Assembly: GCA_028281765.1 (NCBI GenBank)
Contig: JANQJF010000097.1
Coordinates: 94,212-158,211 of the forward strand
Source of the DNA: Planctomycetota bacterium
GTDB taxonomy: Bacteria > Planctomycetota > UBA1135 > UBA2386
Length of the DNA: 64,000 nucleotides
Reading direction: 5' to 3'
The notes beneath the pieces are model-generated. The model did not search any database and was not told where the DNA came from. It saw nothing but the letters and a program-made list of their open reading frames with translations. Positions 26,150-35,209 of this stretch are shown one piece after another. The position numbers and the translations under genes are program-made. Position 1 is the stretch's first letter. Each line of letters opens with the position of its first letter.

Positions 26150-26241
26150 GGTTCGCCCTCGGCCGGCCCCCCAGGGCCACCGACCTAAACCCGCCGCTGG
26201 CCGCTGGCCGATACCTGACTGGGTGACACCACAGCGTGCCC

Positions 26242-26568
26242 ATGCAGGACAAGCGCAGAAAAGAACGGTTTCCCGCCGAGAACGTCTTCGCCGCGATCTC
26301 GGTCGTCGGAGGAAGCGATCAGGGTCTGGGGGTCATCACGGACGTCTCGGAGAGCGGCGTGTGTGTTCGCACCCCGATTCCGCCGCCGCAGTTCGGCAAG
26401 GTGCTGCTGCGCATCTCGATCGACAACACGAGTCATGAAGTGCACGCCCTCGTGCGTCGTGTGACCCAGGTCGAGGGATCGATGTACGACGTCGGGATGC
26501 AGTTCGCGCCGAACGATCGTGGTCGCGCCGGGTTTCTCGAAGCCTTCCTGACCCGCATCAGGGGCTGA
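26242..26568 (+). CDS. PilZ-domain protein (c-di-GMP binding)
   Basis: 108 residues from the ATG at 26242; a GTG two codons upstream (26236) is possible. It has the two PilZ hallmarks: the N-terminal arginine motif in DKRRKERFP and DVSESGVCV, matching RxxxR and (D/N)xSxxG, spaced by about 30 residues. A conserved strand GMQFAP lies near the end. It consists of the single domain only, so it probably acts as an adaptor that binds cyclic di-GMP and another protein. A perfect 11-bp hairpin 31 nt downstream separates it from the convergent EF-hand gene. Confidence 0.88.
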   Translation: MQDKRRKERFPAENVFAAISVVGGSDQGLGVITDVSESGVCVRTPIPPPQFGKVLLRISIDNTSHEVHALVRRVTQVEGSMYDVGMQFAPNDRGRAGFLEAFLTRIRG

Positions 26569-26599
26569 AGCGCATTTCGAGCGCACGCGCTTAACGCCA

Positions 26600-26626
26600 A
26601 ACGCCGCGTCTCGATGACGCGGCGTT
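26600..26626. terminator. Bidirectional hairpin between pilZ-like and EF-hand genes
   Basis: AACGCCGCGTC-TCGAT-GACGCGGCGTT, a perfect 11-bp stem with a 5-nt loop in the gap between two convergent genes (stops at 26568 and 26648). Position and stability fit a terminator serving both strands. No long T-run follows on either side. Confidence 0.75.
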
Positions 26627-26647
26627 CGCCGTTGGTGCGGACGCGGA

Positions 26648-27385
26648 TCAGCCGTCCTTCTTCTCTGCGTTCTTGTTCTCTGGGCCGCGACGCCTGCCGC
26701 CCGCTTCGCCCTTGACCGGTCCCTTTGCTGGGCCTTTGCCAGAGCGGCGGCCCTTGCCGCGGCCACCGGCCTCGCCGTCACCGCGGCGACGGCCGCGACC
26801 GGCCCTGTCGCCTTCGCCGTTGCGCCGACCGGCACCGGCCTTGCGCATCGCTTGGCGCTCTTCGGGGTCGAGCTTGCCGTTCTTGTTCGCGTCGAACTTC
26901 TTCAGGATCTCTTCGCGGCTGAAGCGACGGCGACGTCCGCCTTCCCCGTCCGCGCGGTCCTGCCCCCGACCGATGCCGGCCTTGCGCATCGCGGCACGCT
27001 CGTTCTCGTCGAGCTTGCCGTCCTTGTTCGCGTCGAACTTCTTCATCAGCTCTTCGCGGTTGACTCCGCGACGTGAGCCCCGACCAGGCCCGCGGCCCCG
27101 TCCACGGCCGCGCCCTTCGCCGTCTGCACCGTCCGCGCCCGGCCCCTTGCCGCGGCCACGGCCACCGGCGCCCGACCGACCCTTGCCACGTCCCCGCCGC
27201 TCGCCGCGTCGGCCCGCGCGCTCGTCCTTGGTAGCGTCTTTCGCGTCGGCGCCGCTCTTCTCCGCGGACTCGACCTTGGGCTTGGTGACGGGTTTCGTCG
27301 TCGTCGTGCCGCTGCCACCGGCGTCCTGCGCCGTCAGCAAGCTGGTGCAGAGGAGAAAAGCCGACAGGGCTGTGAATCGTGTCAT
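26648..27385 (-). CDS. Secreted Arg/Gly-rich EF-hand protein
   Basis: 245 residues from the ATG at 27385 (signal peptide MTRFTALSAFLLCTSLLTAQ). A Thr/Lys-rich stretch follows, then long Arg/Gly-rich tracts (GRGKGRSGAGGRGRGKGPGA). Two calcium-binding EF-hand loops are embedded: KKFDANKDGKLDENERAAMR and KKFDANKNGKLDPEERQAMR, which have all the Asp/Asn/Glu ligands. They are near-identical in flanks (an internal duplication). Each lies between basic low-complexity blocks. The protein is very basic and probably binds anionic polymers or the cell surface. It is divergent from a sigma factor gene at 27530. Confidence 0.85.
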   Translation of the reverse strand: MTRFTALSAFLLCTSLLTAQDAGGSGTTTTKPVTKPKVESAEKSGADAKDATKDERAGRRGERRGRGKGRSGAGGRGRGKGPGADGADGEGRGRGRGRGPGRGSRRGVNREELMKKFDANKDGKLDENERAAMRKAGIGRGQDRADGEGGRRRRFSREEILKKFDANKNGKLDPEERQAMRKAGAGRRNGEGDRAGRGRRRGDGEAGGRGKGRRSGKGPAKGPVKGEAGGRRRGPENKNAEKKDG

Positions 27386-27529
27386 GACGAGAGAACCGAA
27401 ACCCCTCCGGCCCAGGGGACAACCCCTTCGCCCGATTCCTCGCCCGACACGATTTGACACCCGCATGGGACAAACGCCAGAAAGGCTTGTGATCACGCAC
27501 GATGCGTCGTGAGCGTATCCTCGTGCTCG

Positions 27530-28156
27530 ATGACCGCGACCTCGCACGACCTGACCGGCCGACTGCGCAGCGGCGATGACGACGTCTTCGGCGAGCTGTT
27601 CACGCGGCTGCGGACGCGGCTGCACCGGAGCCTCGCGACGCGCATGCCACCGAAGCTCGCAGGACGCGTCGATCCAGACGACATCGTCCAGGAGACGTTC
27701 ATGGTCGCATCGCGGCGACTCGACTCGTTTCGCGCGACGGACGTGTCCGCGTTCGTCTGGTTGCGCACTCTCGGCATGCAGGTGCTCGTCGATCTCACGC
27801 GGCACCACCTCGGCGCGCAGAAGCGTGACGTCGATGCCGAAGTCTCCCTGCACACGCGGGCCGGCGACGGCTCGGCGGTCTTCGCGAGCCGCATCGCCGG
27901 CGCGCTGACGTCACCGACGCGCGCTGCGGTCCGGGCCGAACTGATCGCCCAACTCGAGGACGCGCTCGAAGGGCTCTCGGATCTCGACCGCGAAATTCTC
28001 ACGCTCCGTCACTTCGAGCAGATGTCGAACAACGAAGCCGCCGAGGTGTTGGGCATCGACAAGTCGACGTCGACCAAGCGCTACCTACGCGCGCTGCGTC
28101 GGTTCAAGGACGCCATCGATCAGTTCCCCGAACTCGCCGAGCAGTTCGACCGATGA
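27530..28156 (+). CDS. ECF-type RNA polymerase sigma factor, kinase-associated
   Basis: 208 residues from the ATG at 27530 (GTG at 27509 is an alternative). Region 2 is FGELFTRLRTRLHRSLATRM followed by VDPDDIVQETFMVASRRLDS. Region 4 is LSDLDREILTLRHFEQMSNN followed by EVLGIDKSTSTKRYLRALRR, with a clear helix-turn-helix. Its stop overlaps the ATG of the Ser/Thr kinase gene (ATGA). Sigma factor followed by a Hanks kinase is a common planctomycete arrangement (ECF groups partnered with STPKs), in which phosphorylation replaces the anti-sigma factor. No anti-sigma gene is present, consistent with that. Confidence 0.92.
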   Translation: MTATSHDLTGRLRSGDDDVFGELFTRLRTRLHRSLATRMPPKLAGRVDPDDIVQETFMVASRRLDSFRATDVSAFVWLRTLGMQVLVDLTRHHLGAQKRDVDAEVSLHTRAGDGSAVFASRIAGALTSPTRAAVRAELIAQLEDALEGLSDLDREILTLRHFEQMSNNEAAEVLGIDKSTSTKRYLRALRRFKDAIDQFPELAEQFDR

Positions 28157-30855
28157 GCGACCACGACGACGTGCTCTCGGACCTCGCGGACGAGTTCGCG
28201 ACGCGACTCCGCAACGGTCAGAGCGCCTCGGTCTCCGAGTACGCCGCCAAGTACCCGGAGCTCGCGGACGACATCACCGACCTGTTCCCGTCGATCGCCG
28301 CGATGGAACACATCGGCCAGTCCACCCAGCCCGGCGACGCAGCCACCGCTCCGGGGCTGTCGCCAGGCGACGTCCTCGGTGACTACCGAATCGTGGCCGA
28401 GATCGGACGCGGCGGCATGGGAATCGTGTACGAAGCCGAGCAGCGTTCGCTGTCCCGCCGCGTCGCGCTGAAGGTCTTGCCTCCCACGGTCTTCACCGAA
28501 CCGGCGCAAATCGCGCGCTTCCAGCAGGAAGCCGAGACGGCGTCCCGGCTGCACCACCCGAACATCGTGCCGATCTTCGCCGTCGCCGAGAGCGAAGGCG
28601 TGCACATGTACGCGATGCAGAGGATCGACGGCACTCCGGTCGATCGATGGATCCGGGAACGCCGCGGCCGCGCGCGGCCACACGGCGCCGAACAGTTCGA
28701 GGAGATCGCCCGAATCGGCGCCGACGCGGCGACAGCGCTGCACCACGCGCACAGGCACGCGGTGCTCCACCGCGACGTCAAGCCGTCGAACCTGATCGTC
28801 GACGAAGACGGCAAGACCTGGGTCGCGGACTTCGGCATCGCGAAGGTGCTCGACAACGCGGTCGTCTCCCAGACCGGCGCATTCGTCGGCACGCTGCAGT
28901 ACGCCTCGCCCGAGCAGCTCGACGGGCAGTTCGAGGTCACGAGCGACGTCTACGGCCTGGGCCTCACTCTCTACGAACTCCTGACTCTTCGACCCGCCCG
29001 CGAAGAAGCGAATTACGCCCAGCTCCTGCACCAGGTGCGCTCCGTGCCCGTGACGAGTCCGGCCGCGATCGAGCCCGAAGTTCCCGCGGACCTGGCCGCG
29101 ATCGTCGCCAAGGCGACGTCGCACGAACCCAATCATCGATACACGTCGGCCGCGGCTCTCGCCGACGACCTCAATCGATTCCTCGATGGCCAGCCCGTGC
29201 GCGCACGGACGATCACCGGCATCGAACGCGCGTGGCGCTGGTGCCGCCGCAACCCCGGAACGTCGCTCAGTCTCGGCACCGCCGCAGCCGCGGTCTTCGG
29301 AGCCGCGGTCTTCGGCTGGTTCGCCTACCTGTCCGCGAGTAGTGCACTCGAGCGCGAGCGCATCGCGAACACCAAGGTCGGCAAGAGCCTCGAAGCCCAG
29401 ATGCTCGCGACCGAACGAGCAGAGGCCAACCTCACGCGTTCGCTCGAAGCGTTCGACGACCTCTTCGATGCGGTCGCGGGGCGGGACCTCGAGCTGCTGA
29501 TGTCGGACGACGACAGCGGCGACTCCCCCCGTCTGTCGACGATCTCGGAGCGCGACCTCGACATTCTCGAACGGCTGCTCGAGTTCTACGACGGGTTCGC
29601 GACCGACAACGCGAGCGACCCGCGCCTCGGACTCGACCGCGCCCGGGCGTTGCGACGTATCGGCGACATCCATCGCTGGCTCGGCGATCCCGAGCCGGCA
29701 GGCGAAGCGTACCAGCTCGCGATCGACGCCTACCAAGCGGGACAGCGCGCGGGATGGGAGTTCGACGTCGTCGACCTCGCACTCGTGCACAAGAACCGCG
29801 GACTCGCGCTCGTCGACGCCGCGGAAGGCCGCAGCGCTCTCGAGAGCCTGCGGCGCGCCGAGAGCCTCTTGCTCGCGAACGAGGACGCCTCGTTCCGTTC
29901 GCAGTACGAACTCGCGCGGGTCTACAACGCGATGGGTGCGACGGTGCAGCGCGGCGCGCGACGCGGCGGCCCGCGCGGTGGTTCGCGGGGCGGATCGCGC
30001 CGCGGCCAACGCTGGTTCGGAACTCCTCCGTCCGAGCGCGCCGCCAAACACCATCGCGACGCACTGGCCATCGCGACGCGGCTCGCGGAATCCGACGCGA
30101 CCAACCCCGAAGTGCGCCTCCTCGCCGCGCGCAGCGACCGCTTGCTCGCCGAGCTGCAGTCCAGCGAAGACGAGCGCATCGAAGCGTGCCTACGGATCGA
30201 AGACGCGGCCAACGAGCTGATCGAGCTCGCGGACGAATTCTCGGAAGTGCCGGACTACGCACATGAGCTCGTCGAGCTCTACGGCTTCCTTGCGCTCTCC
30301 GGCGCTACGCTCGACGCCCGCGAGTACTACGCACGGCTCGCCGTCGAGCACGCGCGCGGCATGGTCGAGGACTACGGCGACCTCCCCCGATTCGCCGATC
30401 TGCTGAGCCGCGCGCTACGCCGACTCGGAGACACGCTGTGCGCCTGTGCCAACGCCGCCGACGACACGTCCGCCGAAGACCTCCGCGAGGCCGCCGCGCG
30501 CGCGTTCACCGAGAGCAGCGAGCTCCGCACCGAGCTGTGGCAGCGCGTGCCCCACGCGCTCGAACACGTGCACGCGCTCGTGGCCACGCGACGGCAACAC
30601 GCGAAGCTCGAACAGACCCGCGGCCAGCCCGAAGTCGCGCGTGACCTGCTCGACACGGCGATCGCCCAGGTGTCACGCTTCCTGGCCGGCGACCGGCACG
30701 CCGCCCGCCGAGTCGGTCCTGCTCTGCGCCGCACCTACGAGCAGCTCGCGAGCGTCCTCGACGAACTCGGCGACGACACCCTCGCGGCCGAAGCGCGGGA
30801 ACGCGCGCGCGCGGCACGCCGCTGGCCGGGATTCGGCCGGCGTCGCCCGCGATGA
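28153..30855 (+). CDS. Transmembrane Ser/Thr protein kinase with helical-repeat sensor domain
   Basis: 900 residues. A kinase domain begins at ~76 with the glycine loop EIGRGGMGIVYEAEQ, the ATP lysine in VALKVLPP, catalytic loop LHRDVKPSNLIVDE and DFG in VADFGIAKV. APE is present as SPEQ. One transmembrane helix (~372-395, TAAAAVFGAAVFGWFAYLSA) leads to an extracytoplasmic part of ~500 residues built of helical, TPR-like repeats (e.g. RIGDIHRWLGDPEPAGEAYQ). An insert GARRGGPRGGSRGGSRRGQR is a low-complexity Arg/Gly run. Translationally coupled to the sigma factor upstream, its probable substrate. Confidence 0.93.
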   Translation: MSDHDDVLSDLADEFATRLRNGQSASVSEYAAKYPELADDITDLFPSIAAMEHIGQSTQPGDAATAPGLSPGDVLGDYRIVAEIGRGGMGIVYEAEQRSLSRRVALKVLPPTVFTEPAQIARFQQEAETASRLHHPNIVPIFAVAESEGVHMYAMQRIDGTPVDRWIRERRGRARPHGAEQFEEIARIGADAATALHHAHRHAVLHRDVKPSNLIVDEDGKTWVADFGIAKVLDNAVVSQTGAFVGTLQYASPEQLDGQFEVTSDVYGLGLTLYELLTLRPAREEANYAQLLHQVRSVPVTSPAAIEPEVPADLAAIVAKATSHEPNHRYTSAAALADDLNRFLDGQPVRARTITGIERAWRWCRRNPGTSLSLGTAAAAVFGAAVFGWFAYLSASSALERERIANTKVGKSLEAQMLATERAEANLTRSLEAFDDLFDAVAGRDLELLMSDDDSGDSPRLSTISERDLDILERLLEFYDGFATDNASDPRLGLDRARALRRIGDIHRWLGDPEPAGEAYQLAIDAYQAGQRAGWEFDVVDLALVHKNRGLALVDAAEGRSALESLRRAESLLLANEDASFRSQYELARVYNAMGATVQRGARRGGPRGGSRGGSRRGQRWFGTPPSERAAKHHRDALAIATRLAESDATNPEVRLLAARSDRLLAELQSSEDERIEACLRIEDAANELIELADEFSEVPDYAHELVELYGFLALSGATLDAREYYARLAVEHARGMVEDYGDLPRFADLLSRALRRLGDTLCACANAADDTSAEDLREAAARAFTESSELRTELWQRVPHALEHVHALVATRRQHAKLEQTRGQPEVARDLLDTAIAQVSRFLAGDRHAARRVGPALRRTYEQLASVLDELGDDTLAAEARERARAARRWPGFGRRRPR

Positions 30856-30888
30856 CGGCGCCCGCGACAACGGCGCCCTCTCCGAGAA

Positions 30889-31896
30889 CTACTCCGGCAC
30901 GAGCGCGGCCATGTCGGCCGGCAGCTCCGCGACGAACTCGACGTCCTCGTCGCGGCCGAAGTGGCGAAACTTCAGCCGAGCCGCGTGAAGCGCGTGCCGA
31001 TCGAGCACGAGCTGCTCGCGCGTCGCGTCGCTGATCTCGTCCCGCAGATACTCCAAGAAGACCGACTCGTCGACGCCGTAGAGCTTGTCGCCGACGAGCG
31101 GGCAGCCGAGCCATTCCATGTGCACACGCAGCTGGTGCGTGCGCCCGGTGTGCGGGGTGAGCTCGACGAGGGAGTAGCGCTCGTTCGAGCGCACGACGCG
31201 ATAGTCCGTCCGTGCGACCAGTCCGTCGTCGCGCACCTCCTGCTTGAGGCGCACCTCCGACCGACGTGCGGGACCGAGCGGGACGTCGATCACGCCCTCG
31301 GACTTCGCGGGACGGCCGTGCGCCACCGCCAGATACGACTTCGAAACCGTACGGTCCTCGAACTGCGCGCGAATCTGGGTGTGCACGATGTCGTCGAGGC
31401 CTGCCGCGACGACGCCCGACGTCTCTCGATCGAGCCGGTGCAGCAGCCGCGGCACGACGTCGTGCGCCGGATCATCGGAGCGATAGCGCTTGTGCAGGAA
31501 GTGGATCAGCGTGCCGTAGACCCGCCGCCCCGAAGGATGCACGGCGAGACCCGCCGGCTTGTCGACGACGATGATCCACTGGTCCTCGTAGAGGATGGGG
31601 ATCTCGAAGTCGGTCGGCCCGACGTCGGGAACCGGCGCCTGCGGAATCGTGATCACGATGCGATCGCCCGCGCGGACCTTGCGTGACGCCCGCGGCTTGT
31701 GACCCATGTGATCGACGTAGCCGCCGTCGATCAGCTTGCACACACCGGTGCGTGAACGCCACGGCAGGTAGCTCTGCAAGACCTTGTCGAGACGGGAGCC
31801 ACCGCGCTCCTCGTCGACGATGATCTCGACTTTCTCGAGCGGCCGGCTCAGGTCACGCGGACCGCCATTCGGGCCACGCGGAAGCACCGCTCGCAT
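30889..31896 (-). CDS. RluA-family 23S rRNA or tRNA pseudouridine synthase
   Basis: 335 residues. An S4-like RNA-binding domain occupies the first ~75 residues (GSRLDKVLQSYLPWRSRTGV, then VRAGDRIVI). The catalytic motif is LLHRLDRETSGVV with the nucleophilic Asp in HRLDRETSG. Other RluA-family motifs are VVDKPAGLAVHPSG and HTGRTHQLRVHMEWLGCPLV. The enzyme converts uridine to pseudouridine in rRNA or tRNA; which uridines cannot be told from sequence (RluD-like by S4 plus length). It converges with the kinase gene and lies downstream of rpsU on the same strand, 7 nt after its stop, so the two form a likely operon. Confidence 0.93.
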   Translation of the reverse strand: MRAVLPRGPNGGPRDLSRPLEKVEIIVDEERGGSRLDKVLQSYLPWRSRTGVCKLIDGGYVDHMGHKPRASRKVRAGDRIVITIPQAPVPDVGPTDFEIPILYEDQWIIVVDKPAGLAVHPSGRRVYGTLIHFLHKRYRSDDPAHDVVPRLLHRLDRETSGVVAAGLDDIVHTQIRAQFEDRTVSKSYLAVAHGRPAKSEGVIDVPLGPARRSEVRLKQEVRDDGLVARTDYRVVRSNERYSLVELTPHTGRTHQLRVHMEWLGCPLVGDKLYGVDESVFLEYLRDEISDATREQLVLDRHALHAARLKFRHFGRDEDVEFVAELPADMAALVPE

Positions 31897-31903
31897 CCTC
31901 CGC

Positions 31904-32278
31904 TCAGGACTGCGCGGATTCGCTGGCCGCCGGAGCAGCCGCGACCGCCGGGGTCTCGGTCGTGGTCGTCGTGCCTTCGGTCGTCTTGGCGGCCGTGGTC
32001 GCTTCGGTGTTCTGCGTTTCCGTCGTTTCCTCGGTCCGCTGCGACTTCACCTTCGACTTCCGACGCTTGGGCTTGCGCGCCGAGCGCATCTGCTTGCGCA
32101 TCGCGCGCTGGATGTTCCGGATCCGTTCCCGTTCTTCCCGACGGTTCTTGTCGCTGCGCTTCTCGTGGAAGCTGTGCTTCTTGGCGAGTCGGAAGATGCC
32201 AGCGTAGTTGCACTGGCGCTTGAACCGGCGAAGCGCGGCTTCGAGCGGTTCGTTCGGGCGGACCTGGACTTTGATCAT
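31904..32278 (-). CDS. rpsU: Ribosomal protein bS21 with long acidic/Thr-rich C-terminal tail
   Basis: 124 residues from the ATG at 32278 (MIKVQVRPNEPLEAALRRFK). The first ~70 residues are ordinary bS21: RRFKRQCNYAGIFRLAKKHS followed by a basic helix with RNIQRAMRKQMRSARKPKRR. bS21 is normally 58-71 residues; here a further ~55 residues of low complexity follow (TEETTETQNTEATTAAKTTE and then Ala/Pro/Ser). It sits on the small subunit near the anti-Shine-Dalgarno end of 16S rRNA. I see no Shine-Dalgarno before its own start; a TTCCCA-AA-TGGGAA palindrome lies 20 nt upstream. RluA-like synthase follows. Confidence 0.92.
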   Translation of the reverse strand: MIKVQVRPNEPLEAALRRFKRQCNYAGIFRLAKKHSFHEKRSDKNRREERERIRNIQRAMRKQMRSARKPKRRKSKVKSQRTEETTETQNTEATTAAKTTEGTTTTTETPAVAAAPAASESAQS

Positions 32279-32417
32279 GTGGCGGTGGTTTTCTGGGATT
32301 CCCAAATGGGAAAAGGGTCCCTCGCGCGGCGGACCGAGCCGAACGCCGCGGGCTGCAATTCCTTGCCCTGACGAGGGCGCAAGAGGATAACTAGCTTCGG
32401 TATTCCGGCAACGGCTC

Positions 32418-34628
32418 TTGCGACAAAAGGGCGAGAAAGATGCCCCGGCGGACCGTGTGGACCGCCTCGAGGGAACGATCGAACGGTTCACGTTCCGCAA
32501 CGCGGAGACGGGCTACGCGGTCGTCCGCTTCGCGCCAGACGGTGACGAAGGGCCGCTTCCGATCGTCGGCCACCTGGCCCAACTCGCCGAAGGGCAGCGG
32601 GTTACGATTACGGGCGTGCGGAAGATCCACCCCCGCTTCGGGCCGCAGATCGAGGTCGAGGCGGCCGAAGCGGCGGTGCCGAGCTCGGTCGAGGGCATCC
32701 AGGCCTACCTCGCCTCGTCGCTCGTGAAGGGCATCGGTCCGGCGACCGCCGAGCGCATCACCGACACCTTCGGGGACGACGCGCTGCGCATCATCGAGGA
32801 GGAGCCCGAGCGCCTCGGCGAGGTGCGGGGGCTCGGCCCAAAGAAGATCGAGGAGCTCGTCGAGTCCGTCCGCTCGCAGCGCGACGTGCAGGAAGTGATG
32901 GTGTTCTTGCGGTCGCACGGCCTCGGCCAGGGGCTCGCCGCGCGCATCGTCAAGCAGCTCGGCCGCAACGCGTCCGCGATCATCCAAGCGAACCCGTACC
33001 GACTCGCGGACGAAGTGATCGGCGTCGGATTCCGCCGCTCGGACCAGCTCGCCGATCAGCTCGGCATCCGCGGCGACGCGCCCGAGCGGATTCGCGCCGG
33101 CCTCGAACACTGCCTCGGACTCGCCGCGCGCGACGGCCACTGCTTCGTGCCGCGTGACGAGCTGACGTCGCGCTGCGGCGATCTGCTCGCGTGCGATCCG
33201 GACTCCGTCCAGGCCGAGCTGCCGTGGCTCGCCGAACAGGGGCGCGTCGTCATCGAGGCCGATGAAGGCGGCGTCCCGTGCTACCCGTCGACGCTCCACC
33301 AGGCCGAGGTCGGCTGCGCGCTGATGATCGACAGCCTCGCGCGCGACGACGTGCAGCGGCTCGACATCGATGCGGAACGCGCACTCGAGTGGTTCCAGGA
33401 GCAGAGCGGCATGCGTCTGCCGGACGGCCAGCACCGCGCGCTGCTGACCGCGCTGCAGGAGCCGGTCAGCGTCGTGACCGGCGGCCCCGGAGTCGGCAAG
33501 ACGACGATCGTGCGCGCGCTCGTCGACATCTTCGCCGCAAAGAAGCTCCGGCTCGTGCTCGCCGCGCCGACCGGACGCGCCGCCAAGCGACTCGACGAGT
33601 CGACCGGCCACGGCGCGAGCACGCTGCACCGCCTGCTCGACTTCCAACCCGGTCGCGGCGACTTCATGCGCGACCCGGACAACCCGATCGACGCCGACCT
33701 CATCGTCGTCGACGAAGCCTCGATGATCGACGTGCAGCTCGCGTACGCGATGCTACGCGCGATCGCCCCACCGACGCGCCTCGTCCTCGTCGGCGACATC
33801 GACCAGCTGCCGTCCGTCGGGCCCGGCCGCGTCCTCGGTGAGCTGATTGACTCAGGCCGCGTGCCCGTCACGCGTCTGACCGAGATCTTTCGCCAGCACG
33901 GCGACTCCGACATCGTGAAGTCCGCGCACCAGGTGCTCGCGGGCGAAGAGCCGGTCGGCGGCGGCGAGGGCAGCGACTTCTACTTCGTCGAAGCGCGCGA
34001 CCCGATACACGCGCGCACGCTGATCCGCGAGATCGTCGCGCAGCGCATTCCTAAGGCGTTCGGCTTCGACCCGATGCGCGACGTGCAGGTGCTGTGCCCG
34101 ATGTACCGCGGCGAGTGCGGCGCCGACTCCCTCAACACCGACCTGCAGAACATGCTCAACCCCGGCCGCGACCGCGTGCAGCGCCGCGGCCACGGCCTGC
34201 GTCGCGGCGACAAGGTGCTGCAGACGCGCAACGACTACGACCTCGACGTCTTCAACGGCGACGCCGGCCGCATCGCGTCGATCGACCCGGACAGCGGGCG
34301 CGTGACCGTCGACTTCGGCGACCGCTGCGTCGAGTACACCCCGGCCGAAGTGGATCAGCTGGTGCCTTCGTACGCGATCTCGGTCCACCGCTCGCAAGGC
34401 AGTGAGTACCCCGCGGTCGTGATGCCCCTGACGACGGACCACTTCATGATGCTGCGCCGCAACCTCCTCTACACCGGCATCACGCGCGGCAAGCGTCTCG
34501 TGATCGTCGTCGGGATGAAGAAGGCGCTGCGCATGGCGCTCGACAACGATCGGGAAGCCGCGCGCCACTCGCTGCTCGCCTTGCGACTGCGGCGAGCGAC
34601 GGGAGACGAAACGGATCCGAGTGAGTGA
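32418..34628 (+). CDS. recD2: RecD2-like ATP-dependent DNA helicase
   Basis: 736 residues from a TTG at 32418; an in-frame GTG at 32457 (VDRLEGTIERFTFRNAETGY) begins closer to the normal RecD2 start. A N-terminal OB-like region is followed by a helix-hairpin-helix (LVKGIGPATAERITDTFGDD). Helicase motifs are Walker A GGPGVGKTTIVRALV, motif Ia LAAPTGRAAKRLDEST, motif II VVDEASMIDV, motif III LVGDIDQLPSVGPG and motif VI LYTGITRGKRLVIVVG. RecD2 enzymes act 5' to 3' and work outside RecBCD; AddAB 13 kb upstream fits a genome without RecBCD. The next gene overlaps its stop by 8 nt. Confidence 0.93.
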   Translation: MRQKGEKDAPADRVDRLEGTIERFTFRNAETGYAVVRFAPDGDEGPLPIVGHLAQLAEGQRVTITGVRKIHPRFGPQIEVEAAEAAVPSSVEGIQAYLASSLVKGIGPATAERITDTFGDDALRIIEEEPERLGEVRGLGPKKIEELVESVRSQRDVQEVMVFLRSHGLGQGLAARIVKQLGRNASAIIQANPYRLADEVIGVGFRRSDQLADQLGIRGDAPERIRAGLEHCLGLAARDGHCFVPRDELTSRCGDLLACDPDSVQAELPWLAEQGRVVIEADEGGVPCYPSTLHQAEVGCALMIDSLARDDVQRLDIDAERALEWFQEQSGMRLPDGQHRALLTALQEPVSVVTGGPGVGKTTIVRALVDIFAAKKLRLVLAAPTGRAAKRLDESTGHGASTLHRLLDFQPGRGDFMRDPDNPIDADLIVVDEASMIDVQLAYAMLRAIAPPTRLVLVGDIDQLPSVGPGRVLGELIDSGRVPVTRLTEIFRQHGDSDIVKSAHQVLAGEEPVGGGEGSDFYFVEARDPIHARTLIREIVAQRIPKAFGFDPMRDVQVLCPMYRGECGADSLNTDLQNMLNPGRDRVQRRGHGLRRGDKVLQTRNDYDLDVFNGDAGRIASIDPDSGRVTVDFGDRCVEYTPAEVDQLVPSYAISVHRSQGSEYPAVVMPLTTDHFMMLRRNLLYTGITRGKRLVIVVGMKKALRMALDNDREAARHSLLALRLRRATGDETDPSE

Positions 34629-35154
34629 CAGCGCGATGGTCATGATCCCGCGGAATCCCACGGTGGGGATTCCCGGCGACGAAGTGATCGTCCCCGCGCT
34701 GATGAAGCTCGGCTTCCTCGGTGAATTCCTCGGCAACGAGGGAGGTGCCCCGCCGAATCGAACGAGCTACAGCGTCGGTCCTCGCTATCTCGAACTGTTC
34801 GACCTCCTACCGAAGCCGGTCGGCCGTCACGTGGTCGACTTCGAGCGCACCGCGCACATCGAGTTCATCGGGTCCGAGTTCACCGAACCTCCGAAGTGCC
34901 CGTGGTGCCGATTCGAACTCGAGGACTTCGGCGCCGTGCTCGACGAGTGGTCCCACGACCGCCAGAACTACCGATGGTCGTGCCCGTTCTGTGAGTTCGA
35001 AGACGCGCTCTGGTGGCTCGACTGGCACCGGTTCAGCGGTTTCGCGGGATTCGCGATCTACTGCTGGGGCGTCGCGGAGCCTCCGGACGTCCTGCTCCAC
35101 ACGCTCGCCGGGTGCACCGACACCGAGTGGACGTATCTCTTCTACAAGCTCTGA
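34621..35154 (+). CDS. Uncharacterised zinc-ribbon-like protein
   Basis: 177 residues from a GTG at 34621 that overlaps the recD2 stop by 8 nt; the in-frame ATG at 34636 is the alternative. The only motif is a pair of CxxC knuckles, KCPWCRFELEDFG and WSCPFCEFEDALWW, separated by about 30 residues, as in zinc ribbons. It is rich in Trp, Phe and Tyr near the C-terminus (WWLDWHRFSGFAGFAIYCW). The end has a short conserved-looking motif TDTEWTYLFYKL. I do not recognise a named family. The coupling to recD2 could mean a DNA-related role, but this is context only. Confidence 0.65.
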   Translation: MSDSAMVMIPRNPTVGIPGDEVIVPALMKLGFLGEFLGNEGGAPPNRTSYSVGPRYLELFDLLPKPVGRHVVDFERTAHIEFIGSEFTEPPKCPWCRFELEDFGAVLDEWSHDRQNYRWSCPFCEFEDALWWLDWHRFSGFAGFAIYCWGVAEPPDVLLHTLAGCTDTEWTYLFYKL

Positions 35155-35209
35155 CCGCAGCGCCGCGATCAGACGGTATGATCACGGCCCTGACGGAAAG
35201 AGGAAACCC

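Noticed and set aside
26673..27512. Possible CRISPR-like or tandem nucleotide repeat in the Arg/Gly-rich region
   Set aside because: The repetition comes from low-complexity codons and two EF-hand duplicates of a coding region, with no fixed repeat-spacer pattern.
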